From Cryphonectria parasitica EP155 (taxonomy: Eukaryota > Ascomycota > Sordariomycetes > Diaporthales > Cryphonectriaceae): a DNA stretch of 64,000 nucleotides. Both the position numbers and the translations under genes were made by a program. The first letter of the stretch is position 1. Each line of letters begins with the position of its first letter. Below, one piece after another: positions 30,311 to 42,841 of the stretch. Location: the NCBI RefSeq assembly GCF_011745365.1, contig NW_024468910.1:620001-684000 (forward strand), in the 5' to 3' direction. The notes beneath the pieces were generated by a model. It was not told where the DNA came from. It made no database searches and worked only from the letters and a program-made list of their open reading frames with translations.

Positions 30311-33300
30311 ACGATAGCTCTTCCAGAAACTCTTTCATCCTTGCACGCCTCTACTCAGAAAGAACTGATTAACCAGGTATACCAGCTTATTCAGCGCATT
30401 CAGAATCTGCGCGAATAACAGCAGGCTCAGAGCGCTATCATCGCTAATCAACAAGCTCAGCTAGCTCAACAAGCTCAGCAGGCGCATTTCACCTTCATAG
30501 ATACCGTTGGTGCTGGAAAGATATACAAGATGAATAAGTCTGCTATATACAACAGCAATCAGAAGATGCTGCATGGATTTCTTACTTACTGCAGAGCATA
30601 CTTCTTGCATCATGCAACTCAGTTTACTATGAAATCTAAAAAAGTGATTCTTGCAGAAACTTATCTTGAAAAGAATGCTTTCATCTGATACAAGCTTTCT
30701 CTATATAACCACTTGGAGCATTAGAACAATCCTAATGCGCATACTCAGAATATTAAGAATATATTCAATTCTTTTAAAAGCTTCAAGAAAGCTTTTAAAG
30801 AAACTTTTAATAATTCCAATAAAGAATACATTATAGCTTAGCAGCTTATGAATCTCAAGCAGATTAAGTCAGCTTCTGCTTATATAATTAGATTCAAGCA
30901 ACTCTTAATATAACTTCTGTAGGAAGATAAGAATCTTATAAAATATTATTATAAGGGATTTAAGGATAATATTAAGAATAAAATCTCCAAGCAGAATTGG
31001 CTAAAGAACTTGGCAACGTTCTCTAATTAAGCTATCTATATTAATAACTGTTTATATGAATAACGGGTGGAGAAGTTCAAGAAGGGAGGAAGCCAGACTT
31101 GAAAGTTTCCAGCTAATACAGGCAAGAAACTCCAGAATAAGAATAGCGGTCGATATAGCAGCACAGCTCAGAGCGGCACTATGCACGCCGATCTCATGAA
31201 GCTCGATGCAGCCAACAGGCAGTACAGCAAGAAGAGCATCACTTGCTATAATTGCAATAAACAGAAACATATATCATGCAATTGCTATTAATCTCGGAAA
31301 AACAAATAGCAACTAGTTCAGAAAGAATGCTAGATGAACATCGCTCAGCAACAGAAATCCAATCAACTAAGCAAAAACATTCCCTTGGAGCAAGTATCGA
31401 ATTCTATTGATTCCAGAAGTTTCAGCTGAATATTCTGCTATAATAACAACTGCTTAATATATCTCTCGAGTAAGAAAGATTCAGAATGGTTCCCTCAGAA
31501 ACCCAGGCGCTGCAGGCAGATAGCAACAGCAGGGCGAGTATATATGCCTAGCACAACTACGAGCAGTAACAACTCGAACTGCTCCGATGTTACTGAACGA
31601 AGCATCCAGGCATTGAAGGAAGGACTTAGCAGCAACACTCTTCAACATTCTTCATCACTCATGCCAAGCATCATAACTAGGAATATGGATAAGAGATAGT
31701 ATCCTCTTGAATATTAGTATGAGTATCTGAACAATACCGAGAACGCTTCTCAGGTAACAGAAGAATCAGGCTAGAACGAATGATCTAGCAATCCACCAAA
31801 GCCTTCCAATGAACTCAAGAAATCTGCAGAAAGGTTTCCCTTCAGTATTGAATAGAATAAGGAAACAATATGAATTGAATATCTCATTTATAGAATAGAA
31901 CTAGAGAAGCTCTTCACCTGCATTTCCTTGCAAAATATTAAGATACGAGAAGATAAGAATTCTTGAATCAGCTCACTTTACAACCTATATTACAAACTAG
32001 CATAGATCTCCTGCATCTACCATAGCTGCAGAACGCATTTCTCGGAGAAGGTATAATACGAATAGTTCTCCATCAGAGAACTAGGATAAATCCTTCAGAC
32101 TGTTGAAGAACAGGAACTCCGCTTCAAAGAAGTTCTTAATAAACAGCACTACAACGTATATATCGAGCTACTGAATGATTGCTTCATGCAATATATAGAT
32201 AAAAAGATAGAGTGATAGCAGTGCAAGATAATGCTCTGTATGATTCATATTAACAACAAGATTTGCAACTAGCATTAACAGAAGAAAGACTAGGAATAAC
32301 AACAATATAAGCAGAAGCAAGCTAAGAAGCTTACTCAAGAAGCAGCGAAGCAGGCTCAGAAGAACGAGCAGTTCTCAACAAATTCAAAAGAACAGAATTG
32401 CTTGTAAAGAAACTGCAGATAATCAGACCAGAATGATTCCTATATAAAGCTTTCAGAACAGACTATACTTACATCAAATTCGATATATACATTCAAGAAT
32501 GCAAGTACTGCACACTATTGAATAGTAGCGCTTAGGGAAACTTCATATCCTTATACATTATTAATTAGATACAACTATAATGAAAATGGAAGAAGCACTT
32601 CTATATTTTCAGCGCTGTAGAAGAACAATCTGTTACATATAATCAAGAAGTAATTAATAAGGAAACTGATTATCTATTTATCTTGATTTAAGAATGCATA
32701 ATCAGAGTTTCCTTTAATATCACAGATATAGCATAGCATAAGCTGATTATAGAACTTCCATAGCTCAAAAAGCATAATTCTCGAATTGATTGAACTACTA
32801 GCCAGATCTCATGAGAACAAGCTGTATCCAAGAAGATAGTTATAATCAATAACGCAGAATCGAAGCTAGTGATTGAAGAATACTCAGGAAAAGAAGCTTC
32901 ATACAACTTCATATATACTTCCAAGTCAGCAGGGCTAGCAATTCAAGGAGAAGAACTTAGTAACAAGCGAATCCAAATAGTGCTAGAGCGCTAACAGATT
33001 AGCAAGATAATGGAAGCGAGACTCTCAGCAAGTCGGTTTGCTCTGGAGCGATAAGGAAAGGCTTCAGAAAGTGAATTGTAGGCTCATACAGGAAAAACCT
33101 CGAAACCAGGCTCTCAAGCGCTCAGTCCGGCCCAAAGCAAACACTCAAAGCTCTCAAAAACATCACTAAAAACAACAAGCGAAAAGAAGCACACTCAACA
33201 GTACCTACTGTTCCTTCAGATAGCAGAAATAGCACAAGAATCAGAACCAACACTCGCAAATATACTACAAGAATATTATAAATTCAAGAAACTATTCCAG

Positions 33301-35400
33301 AGAGAATTGGATATAAGACTATCAGAATACAGCTTGTATAATCACGAGATCTCACTACAAGAAGAAAAACAGCCCAAATTCTTCCCTATTTACAGACTAA
33401 ACAAGATACAATTAGAAACACTTAAAAAGTATCTTAACAAGAATCTTAAGAAAGAATATATACAATTATTGCAATTACCAGCAGAATATCCCATTCTATT
33501 TATACTCAAGAAAAACAGCAAGCTTAGGCTATATATTAATTATAAACAATTCAATAATATTACAATTAAGAACTGATACTTATTACTATTCATCAAGGAA
33601 TTACAAAACAAGCTATAAGAAGTACAGTAGTTTACAGTTCTAGATCTAAAAAAAGCTTATAATCTAATCAGAGTAAAGAAAGAAGAAGAATGGAAAACTG
33701 CTTTCAGAATGCGCTATAAATACTATGAATACTTGATTATGCTCTTCAGTTTAACAAATATCCTAGCTTCATTTCAAGAAATAATTAATTATATTCTATA
33801 CAAATATCTAAACTAGTTCATTATTGCATATCTTAATAATATTCTTATTTACTCTCAAATACTGAAAGAATATAAGAAGCATATAGAAACAGTATTGTAA
33901 ACGCTCCAAGATGCAAAACTCCTTATGAAACCCGCAAAGAGTTACTTTCATATATAAAAGATTAACTATTTCGGATTCACAATCAAACCAGAATACATTA
34001 AGCTATAAAAAGACAAGATAGAAGCTATCAGAAATTGATCAATTCTTAAGAATATTAGAGATATTAGATCTTTCCTTGGATATATCAACTTCTACAAGCA
34101 GTTTATCAAGAACTATAGCTGGATCGCATATCCTTTTACAAATCTTACTAAAAAGAATTAATCTTTCGAATAAATCTCTAAAGCACAAGAAGCCTTCGAT
34201 AAGATCATCAGATACATTATCTCAGAACCGATTCTGTATAAAGCAGACTTCTATAAACCTTTTAAAATCGAAACTAATGCATCAGAATATACACTTGGAG
34301 AACAACTTGGTCAGCAAGATAACCAAGAATGTTTAAGAGTTATAAGCAACTTTTTGAAGAAGCTAAATAGCTCGGAAATCAACTACAGAATCCCTAATCA
34401 GAAACTCATAGCAATAGTGAAAGCTTTCGAGAAATAGCAACACTATCTCATCAGCGCATAGCATTCAATCATAGTTCATTCGGATTACAAGAATCTGATT
34501 ATATTCATAACAACCAAGATCTTGAACAAGCAACAAGTTAGATGAGCAGAATTCCTCTTACAATTCAACTTTAAGATTATATACTGCAAAAGCTCGGAAA
34601 ACGAATGAGCAGATGCTCTTAGCAGATAATCAGACTACCGAGATACGAATTCCTCAGATATACAGAACATCTTTACTCAAAACAAGTTAGAAAACCTCAT
34701 CAATGCATATAGAGAACTGAATGCTGCCTTCAGAATCAGACTCTTGAAAAGAGATCCAGAATCAATGATTTCAGATAAACAAGATAACTACATTAAGAAT
34801 ATATACAGCGCACTAGCATACAGATACTAGAAAGTCAGAGCAATCTACAAATGCATTAAAAAATACTAAAACTTACTAGATCTTAGAAAAAGAATTAAAA
34901 ACATTTTATAATAATGCAATAGCTGCAAGAAGAATAAAGCAGAAAGATATAAGCTTTATAAACTACTATATTCCTTATTAGTACTTATAACTATTTAGCA
35001 ATTTATTAATCTAAACTTTATTATTAAGCTACTTCTCTTATAAGAACTCTTAACTAAGATACAATATAATAGCATTCTAGTAGTGATTTGCAAACTAAGC
35101 AAGTATGCTTATTTTCTTCTCTACAAGAAAAGCAGTATAGCAGAAGAACTTGCATATATATTTCTTAGAATGATCATCGCTAATTATAGCATGCTAGAAG
35201 AAATAATCTCTAATAGAGATAGAAAGTTCAACTCAAAGTTTTGAATCTTGCTTATAAAACAACTTAGAATATACTACAGAATGTTTACAGCATTTCATCT
35301 GTAAATAGATAAACAAACAGAAAGAATAAATCAAGTTATTAAATAGTATCTTCAGCACTATATTAATCAGAAACAGAATAACTGAATTAATCTATTACTT
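30311..35400 (+). pseudogene. gag-pol: Gypsy B gag and 5' part of pol
   Basis: gag N-terminus with Gln/Ala-rich coiled region (about 30360-30490), capsid-like region to about 31000, and a CCHC zinc knuckle CYNCNKQKHISCNC at about 31244-31285. The region upstream of RT follows (32650-32830), then RT at 33307-34100 ([19 protein letters not shown]), RNase H (34200-34640) and integrase (34790-35400). The catalytic RT motif is mutated to YLNNILIYS. Interrupted by C at 35401. Many TAA/TAG codons. Confidence 0.85.
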
Positions 35401-35852
35401 TGTAATGAGCACTGCAGCAATCCGAAGATTCCTAAGTACACGAAGGGGTTTATGCTAACAAGAGCGGTATCAAAGTGTCAAGTCCTTGAATACGGAACCG
35501 TACAAGTCCTAATAAGCAATGCAAGTGTTCACTGCCTTTGGAGCTACTCAGTGTATGAAACTGAATACTTAGATTAACAACTAAAGAGCTATATACTGGA
35601 TCTATCTAATGATAATGAACGTGTTCTTATATATCCAGCTCTTCAGTATAGCTCGTTGGAATTGCTAGCGAGTCTAGCAATCCAAGATATGAAGCTCGTT
35701 GGAATTGCTAGCAAGCCCAACAATCCTCCCTTCTTTACAACCCTAATTCTGAGTTATATAATCAATGATTTGTTAGAACATTGAGTTCTTAATATCTAGT
35801 TCCTGTTACTTATGATCTATTCTGTAACCTGCATGTTAGATAGATCATAACA
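35401..35852 (-). repeat. 3' LTR of gypsy C
   Basis: 452 bp. Compared by eye with 42385-42836, the differences are all C/T or G/A, with this copy the more A/T-rich. Same U3 cassette type as E. Confidence 0.93.
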
Positions 35853-35866
35853 TCATCTCCCTTCTA
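35853..35866 (-). promoter_or_regulatory. Polypurine tract of gypsy C
   Basis: Plus-strand TCATCTCCCTTCTA, i.e. a purine-rich TAGAAGGGAGATGA on the element strand, abutting the 3' LTR. Confidence 0.7.
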
Positions 35867-35892
35867 TCAATCGTTATTCTCAACAATCTTCT

Positions 35893-35954
35893 ATAAGTAA
35901 TCTAGCAAATCTTCGTATTCATGATCTTGCCTTCCTAATCGAGATGCTGAACAG
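35893..35954 (+). other. Predicted antisense-leader intron in C, donor mutated
   Basis: 62 bases. The donor reads ATAAGT where A, B, D, E and F have GTAAGT, a G-to-A change. CCTAAT branch and GAACAG acceptor are kept. Confidence 0.5.
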
Positions 35955-36054
35955 AATCAACAAAGTCGCGAAACCGAAATCCTCGAATCCTTGCTCTGAC
36001 AAAAAGAAGCAGAAAGATCTCCTTCTTCAGTCCATTCTTTCAAACGGTTTCGAT

Positions 36055-36570
36055 ATGCATCCCTGTTCTTATTGCAACAGTTAAGGCCTGCAATCGTGCA
36101 TCGTTTCTCCTCACGATTCATCCCGTTGCTCGGAGTGCGTTTCCCAGAATCGCGCCAAATGCAATGTTCTGGAGCCGATGAACGCTGCTGAACTCCTTCT
36201 TACCTCTACTCAGCACCGAAAGCTGGAGGACGAGATAGAAGAGTTGGAGTTGAAGTTGCTTCGACTGCGTTAACAAAAGAAGATGTGGCGTGAGAGGATG
36301 TCTCGGGCTATTTGTTGAGGTCTCAAGAACCTCGAAGATCTTGAGAAGGAGAAGGCTGAGGAGGCTGAGGCTAAGAGGGTCCGTGTTGCTGCTGAAGTGC
36401 AGGCTGTGGTAGCTGAGGAATCTGTTGTTGTAGCTGGAGATTCTTCTTTTGAGAGTTTTGATTGGAATTCTGTGAATCTGGGGAATTCTGTGGTAGATTA
36501 GTCGGGCTTTCTGGAGAGTGAGGTTCCCGAAGCTTCTGGGTTTCGCTCCGGGGCGGAGCGATTGTCTTAG
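36055..36570 (+). pseudogene. Antisense six-Cys/coiled-coil gene of gypsy C
   Basis: 172 codons, start Met before HPCSYC, four internal stops. Cys pattern CSYC-x7-C-x9-CSEC-x7-C is complete. Coiled coil LEDEIEELELKLLRLR. The tail has SSFESFDWNSVNLGNSVVD, then a stop at the Trp position, then SGFLESEVPEASGF. The stop at 36568-36570 overlaps the pol stop (36567-36569) on the other strand. 36544-36560 is the palindrome CGCTCCG-GGG-CGGAGCG. Confidence 0.78.
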
Positions 36571-39500
36571 ATACTGGTTTCCTTTTTCTTCCAATACTCA
36601 GCTATTCTTTCCTGAGCGTTCTTAACGTTTTTCTTCGGTTCTCAAGAATTTTCGCTTGCTGGGTAATCTTTCCATTTGATAAGATATTCCCTCGTGCTAT
36701 CTGTGCTTCTATGCTTGAGAATCTTTTCCACCTCATACTCTAGTTCGTTATTTTCCACTTCTGCTATATTATCCGCTGATATTTCCTGTGCTGCTAGTTC
36801 TAGCAGTGAAATGTGGAAAACTGGATATATCCTCATCCCATAAGATAATGCTAACTCATAGTTAATCAGAGAAATCTGTTGCAAGATTTTGAATAGTTCT
36901 AACTTCTTATAATTGAGCTTGTTGCTGGATCTAGTTGTTTTGATGTTTTTTCGAAGTAGGTAGACCTTATCTCCCTTCTGTAGGATTGGTTCCTCAATTC
37001 TTTTGAAGTTTGCATACTGCATTATTCGTTCTTGAACGAATTGTAATTCTAATCGGAGTTTCTTCTGAACTTTCTTAATCTTCTTAACCCTTTTATTCGC
37101 AGCTTCTGCATCTGCTCCTAGCAGTGCCTCGTAATAAGCTGTTGGATTATATTCATAGAGTATGAAGAATGATGATTTCTTTGTTATGCTTGTATCTGCG
37201 CTATTATAAGCAAACTGTGCGAGGGATAACAGATCAATCCAGTTGTTCTGTTTCTGATTGATATAGTATTGAAGATACTATTCAATAACTTAATTCATTC
37301 TTTCTATCTGTTTATCTGTTTGCGAGTGAAATGCTGTAGATATTCTATAGTATATTCTGAGCTATTTTATAAGCGAAGTTCAAAACTTTGAGTTGAACTT
37401 TCTGTTTCTGTTGGAGATTACTTCTTCTAGCATGCTGTAATTAGCGATAATTGTTCTGAGGAATACGTATGCAAGTTCTTCTGCTATACTGCTTTCCTTA
37501 TAGGAGAGAAAGTAAGCATACTTGCTCAGTCTGCAAACTATTACTAGAATGCTATCATATTGCATCTTAGTTAAGAGTTCTTGTAAGAGAGGTAGCTTAA
37601 TAATGAAGTTTAGATTAATGAATTGCTAAATAGTTGTAGATACTAGTAAGGAATGCAGTAATTTATAAGGCTTGTATCTTTCTACTTTATTCTTTTTGTA
37701 GCTGTTGCATTATTATAGGATATTCTCAATCCTTTTTCTAAGATCTAATGAGTTCTAGTATTTTTTGATATATTCGTAGATTGCTCTGATTCTCTAATAT
37801 CCGTATGCTGATGCATTATGTATATCCTTAATGTAGTTATCTTGTTCATCCGGAGCCATTGATTCTGAATCCCTTTCCGAGAATTCGATCCTGAGAGCAG
37901 CATTCAGTTCTCTGTATGCATTAACGAGATTTTCTGATTCATCTTGAGCGAAGATGTTCTGTATATTCGAAGAATCTGCATCTCGATAATCTGATCTTCT
38001 GCTAAGAGCATCTGCTCGTCTGTTCTCTAAGCCTTTGTAGTATACAATCTTGAAGTTGAACTGTAAAAAGAATTCTGCCCATCTAACTTATTGCTTGTTC
38101 AAAATCTTAATTGTTATGAATGTAATCAGATTCTTATAATCCGAGTGAACTATGATCGGATATTATACGCTAATGAAGTAGTATTGCTACTCCTCGAAAG
38201 CCTTTATTATTGCTATAAGTTCCTGATTAGAGATTCTGTAATTGATTTCCGAGCTATTCAGCTTCTTTAAGAAGTTGCTTACAATCCTTAGATATTCTTA
38301 GTTATCTCGCTAGCTAAGTTATTCTCCGAGTGCATATTCTGATGCATCAGTCTCAACTTCAAAGGATTTATAGAGATCTGCTTCATACAGAACTGGTTCT
38401 GAGGTAACATGCCTAATGATCTCGTCGAAAGCTTCCTATACTTTGAAGATCCATTCGAAAAGCTATTCTTTTTTGGTGAGATTCGTAAGAAAGTGTGCGA
38501 TCCGGCTGTAGTTCTTAATGAACTGCCTGTAGAAGTTGATATATCCGAGGAAAGATCTAATATCTCTAACATTCCTGGAAATCAGCCAATTCCTAACAGC
38601 TTCTATCTTATCTTTTTGTAGCTTAATGCACTCTAGCTCGATTGTAAATCCGAGGTAGTCAACCTTTTGTACGTAAAAGTGACTCTTTGCGGGTTCTACA
38701 AGGAGTTTTGCGTTTTGGAGCGTTTGCAATACTGTTTCCACATGCTTCTTGTATTCTTCCAGTATTCAAGAGTAAATAAGAATATCATCGAGATAAGCAA
38801 TTACGAACTGATCCAGATACTTGCATAGAATATGATTGATCATTTTCTGGAATGAAGCTAGAGCATTCGTTAGATCAAAGAGCATAATCAAATATTTATA
38901 GTATCTATAGCGTATTCTGAAAGCAGTTTTCCATTCTTCTTCTTTCTTTACTCTGATCAGGTTATAAGCTTCTTTCAGGTTCAGAACTATGAACCACTAT
39001 GCTCCTTGCAACCTATCTCATAGTTTCTTGATAAGTAGTAACGGGTATCGGTTCTTGATCGTAATATCGTTGAGTTGCCTGTAATCAACACATAGCCTGA
39101 GCTTGCTATTTTTCTTAGGTATAAACAGAATGGGGTATTCTGCTGGTGATTGCGATGATCGTATATATCCTTTCTTAAGGTTCTCGTTGAGGTACTCTCT
39201 AAGTGCTTCTAGCCGTGCTTTGTTTAGTTCGTAGATAGGGAAGAATTTGGGCTATTTCCCTTCTTGTAGCGGGATCTCGTAGTTGTATAAGCTGTATTCT
39301 AGCAATTCTGTATCCAATTCTTCCTGGAATAGTTTTTTGAACTTGTAGTATTCTCTTGGTATGCTTGCAAGTGTTAGTTCTGATCCATGTGCTGTTTCTG
39401 CTACCTGGAGGAACAGTAGGTATTGTTGAGCGTGCTTCTTTTCTGATGGCGTTTTCGAGGGCCTTGAGCGTTCGCTCCGGGCCGGACCGAGCGCTCGAGG

Positions 39501-42325
39501 GCCTGGTTTCGAGGTTTTTCCCGTGTATGTCCACAATCCACATTCTGAAGCTTTTCCTTGTCGCTCCGGGGCGGACCGACTTGCTGAGGGTCTCGCTTCC
39601 GTTGTTTTGCTAACCTGTTAGCGCCCTAGCACTGTTTGAGTTCGCTTATCACTAGGTTCTTCTCCTTGAGCTGCCAGCCCTGCTGACTTGGAAGTATGTG
39701 TGAAGTTGTGTGAAGCCTCTTTTCCTGAGTATTCTTCAATCACTAGCTTCGATCCTGCATCATTGATTGCAACTATCTCTCTGGATACAGCTTGTTCTCA
39801 TGAGAGCTGGCCAGTAGTCCAATCGATTCGAGGATTGTACTCCTTGAGCTATGAAAGCCCCATAATCAGCTTATGCTATGCTGTATCCGTGATATTAAAG
39901 GAAGCTCTGGTTATGCATCCTTGAATCAAGATAGATAGATGATTAGTCTCCTTATCGATTACTTCTTGGTTGTATGCAACAAGTTGTTCTTCCACAGTGC
40001 TGAGGGTATATAGGCGTCTCTTTCATCTCTATTGTAGTTGTGCCTGATTAACGATGTATAGGAATATAAAGTTTCTCTGAGCGCTACTATTCATTAGTGC
40101 GCTGTATTTGTATTCTTGAATGTATATATTGAACTTGATATAAGCATAATCTATTCTAGAAGCTTTATATAGAGATTATTCTAATCTAATCATCTGCAAT
40201 CTCTTTACAGATGATCCTATTCTTTTGGATTCGTTGAGAACTGTTTATCCTTCTAAGCCTGCTTCGCTGCTTCTTAAGCAAGCTTCTTAGCTTGCTTTTG
40301 CTTGTATCGTCATTATTCCTGATCTTTCTTCTGTTGATGCTAGTCGCAAACTTTATTATTAATATAAATCGTGCAGAATATTATTCTGTACTGCCACCAT
40401 TTTATTTCCTTATTTACGCATTGCATGAAGCAGTTGTCTGGTAGTTCGATGTATGCATTGTGATATTGCCTATTGAGAACCTCCCTGAAGCGGAGTTTCT
40501 GTTCTTCAATAGCCTGAAGGATTTGTTCTAGTTCTCTGATGGAGAACTATTTATATTGCATCTTGTCTGAAAAATGCATTTTGCAGCTATAATAAGTGCA
40601 GAAGATCCAAGCTAATTCGTAGTGTAGGTTGTAAAGTAGGCTGATCCGAGAGTTCTCATCTTCTTATATCTTGATGTTTTGTAAGAGGATGCAGGTAAAG
40701 AGCTCCTCTAATCCTATTCTATAGACGAGATACTCGATTCATATTGTTTCCTTGTTCCATCCAATACCGAAGAGGAACTTCCTCGTAGGTTTCTTGGGTT
40801 TATTGTTCACGGGAGACTCTGGTAAACTGTTGGATTGCTTGTTTGAGCTTGATCTTTCTGTTGCCTGAGAAGCCTTCTTGGTATTGTTCAGGTATTTATA
40901 CCAATAACTAAGAGGGTACCATCCTTTGTTCATTTCTCTGATTATAGTATCTGATGCAGGTGATGAGAAATGGCGAAGAGCACTGTTGCTAAGCCCTTTC
41001 TCCAGCGCCTGGATGCTTCATTCAGTGACATTAGAGCAGTCTGAGTTGTTGCTGCTCGTAGTTGTACTGAGCATATACCCTCGCCCTGCTGTTGCTATTT
41101 ATCTGCAGCGCCTAGGTTTCTGAGAGAACCATCCTGAACCTTCCTTACTCGAGAGGTATATTAAGCAGTTGTTATTATAGCAGAATATTCAGCTGAGACT
41201 TCTGTAATTGATAGAGTTCGATACTTGCTCCGAGGAAATGTTTTTGCTCAGTTGATTGGATTTCTGTCATCGAGCGACATTCACCTGGCATCCTTCCTGA
41301 ATTGATTGCCATTTGTTCTTCCGAGATTGATAGCAGTTGCATGCAATGTGTTCTTGTTTATTGCAATTGTAGCAAGTAATGCTATTCCTCTTGCTATACT
41401 GCCTGTTAGCAGCGTTGAGTTCCATGGAACCGGCATGCGTAGTGCCGCTCTGAGCTGTACTGCTATATCAACCGCTATTCTTGTTTTAGAGTTTCTTGCC
41501 TGTATTAGCCGAAAACCTTCAAGTCTGGCTTCCTCCCTTCTTAGACTTCTCCACCCGTCGTTCATACAGACAGTTGTCGATGCAGATAGCTTGATTAGAG
41601 AACGCTGCGAAGTTCTCCGGCTAATCCTGCTTGAAGATCTCATCTTTAACGTCGTTCTTGAGTCCCTTGTAATAATACTTCATGAGATTCTTATCTTCCC
41701 ACGGGAGTTGCACTGAGAGCTGCTTGAACCTGACTGTATAGGCAGAAGCTGACTTGGTCTGTTTGAGATCCATAAGCTGCTGAGCTGTAGTGCGTTCTTC
41801 GTTGGAATTGCTAAAGGTCTTCTTGAGAGCCTTCTCGAAGCTCTCAAAGGAATCGAATATGTTCTTGATATTCTGGGTATGTATATTGGAATTGTTCTAA
41901 TGCTCCAAGTAGTTGCATAGAGAAGGCTTATACTAAATGAGAGCATTCTTTTCGAGACGAGTTCCTGCGAGGATGACTTTCTCAGATTCTATAGTAAACT
42001 GGATTGCATGATGCAAGAAATACGCTCTGCAGTGGATGAGGAATCCATGCAGCGTTTTCTGATTGCCATCATACATAGCTGGCTTGTCCATCTTGTACGC
42101 CTTCCCAGCACCGCTGGTGACTGCAGAAGTGAACTGCGCCTGTTGAGCCTGTTGAGCTAGCTGAGCCTGTTGAGCTAGCTGAGCCTGTTGGTTGGCGATA
42201 GTAGCGCTCTGAGCCTGCTGTTGTTCGCGCAGATCCTGGATACGCTGGATAAGCTGATATACCTGATTAACCAGTTCTTCCTGAGTAGGGACGCATAGGG
42301 ACGAAGGGATTCCTGGAGGAGCCAT
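36567..42325 (-). pseudogene. gag-pol: Gypsy C gag-pol (chromodomain retrotransposon polyprotein)
   Basis: gag starts at ATG 42325 (MAPPGIPSS) with QAQLAQQAQ repeats (about 42200-42130) and a CCHC knuckle CYNCNKQEHIACNC at about 41376-41335. The end of the protease region is at about 39910-39805 (FNITDTA, LKEYNPRIDWTTGQ). RT runs about 39320-38450, with YLDDILIYS at about 38805-38780. RNase H is at about 38370-38010, the integrase zinc domain about 37840-37680 and the core about 37600-37280. The chromodomain is at about 36760-36600 (EYEVEKILKHR, EYLIKWKDYPASENS). Stops are mostly TAA/TAG at Gln and Trp sites. Known role: copies the element and integrates it; chromodomain integrases target heterochromatin. 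Confidence 0.9.
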
Positions 42326-42369
42326 CGTGTTCCGTATTGCTCAAGGGATAATACTGAACCGTTCTTAAA

Positions 42370-42384
42370 CAAGAGTTGTCAAAA
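42370..42384 (-). promoter_or_regulatory. Primer-binding region of gypsy C (self-priming type)
   Basis: Element-strand TTTTGACAACTCTTG follows the 5' LTR. TTGACAACT (complement of 42374-42382) pairs over 9 bases with AGTTGTCAA within the LTR (complement of 42558-42566), about 50 bases downstream of the TATATAAG box, where transcription would be expected to start. Confidence 0.6.
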
Positions 42385-42836
42385 TGTAATGAGCACTGCA
42401 GCAATCCGAAGATTTCTAAGTATACGAAGGGGTTTATGCTAACAAGAGCGGTATCAAAGTGTCAAGTTCTTGAATACGGAACCGTACAAGTTCTAATAAG
42501 CGATGCAAGTATTCACTGCTTTTGGGGCTACTCAGTGTATGAAACTGAATACTTAGATTGACAACTGAAGAGCTATATACTGGATCTATCTAATGATAAT
42601 AAACGTGTTCTTATATATCCAGCTCTTCAGTATAGCTCGTTGGGATCGCTAGCGAGTCTAGCGATCCAAGGTGTAAAGCTCGTTGGGATCGCTAGCAAGC
42701 CCAACGATCCTCCCTTCTTTACAATCCTAACCCTGGGTTATGTAATCAATGATTTGTTAGAACGTTGAGTTCTTGACACCTGGTCCCTGTTACTCGTGAT
42801 CTGTTCTGTGACCTGCATGTTGGATGGGTCATAACA
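42385..42836 (-). repeat. 5' LTR of gypsy C
   Basis: 452 bp. U3 cassette: GGATCGCTAG-CGAGT-CTAGCGATCC (42643-42667) plus a second CCCAACGA repeat up to 42712. Telomere-like CCTAACCCT at 42726-42734. TATA complement TTATATATCC at 42611-42620. Confidence 0.94.
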
Positions 42837-42841
42837 TACTT

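Larger units (their letters stand above)
35401..42836 (-). mobile_element. Gypsy element C (minus), complete copy nested in B
   Basis: 7436 bp with two 452-bp LTRs and TACTT duplications (35396-35400 and 42837-42841). Minus-strand order: 5' LTR (42385-42836), PBS region (42370-42384), gag start ATG at 42325, pol, pol stop at 36567, overlapping antisense gene, PPT complement (35853-35866), 3' LTR. It is the innermost and youngest of the A-B-C nest, and less eroded than A and B. Confidence 0.96.

Noticed and set aside
42376..42561. Short open frames inside LTRs (also 54609-54794) giving CNEHCSNPKI...-type peptides
   Set aside because: They lie wholly in LTR sequence, run across regulatory parts, and are disrupted in other LTR copies; no coding constraint.
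35396..42841. B and C as one composite element with inverted halves
   Set aside because: TACTT duplications, two equal 452-bp LTRs and continuity of B's integrase across the gap show a simple nested insertion.
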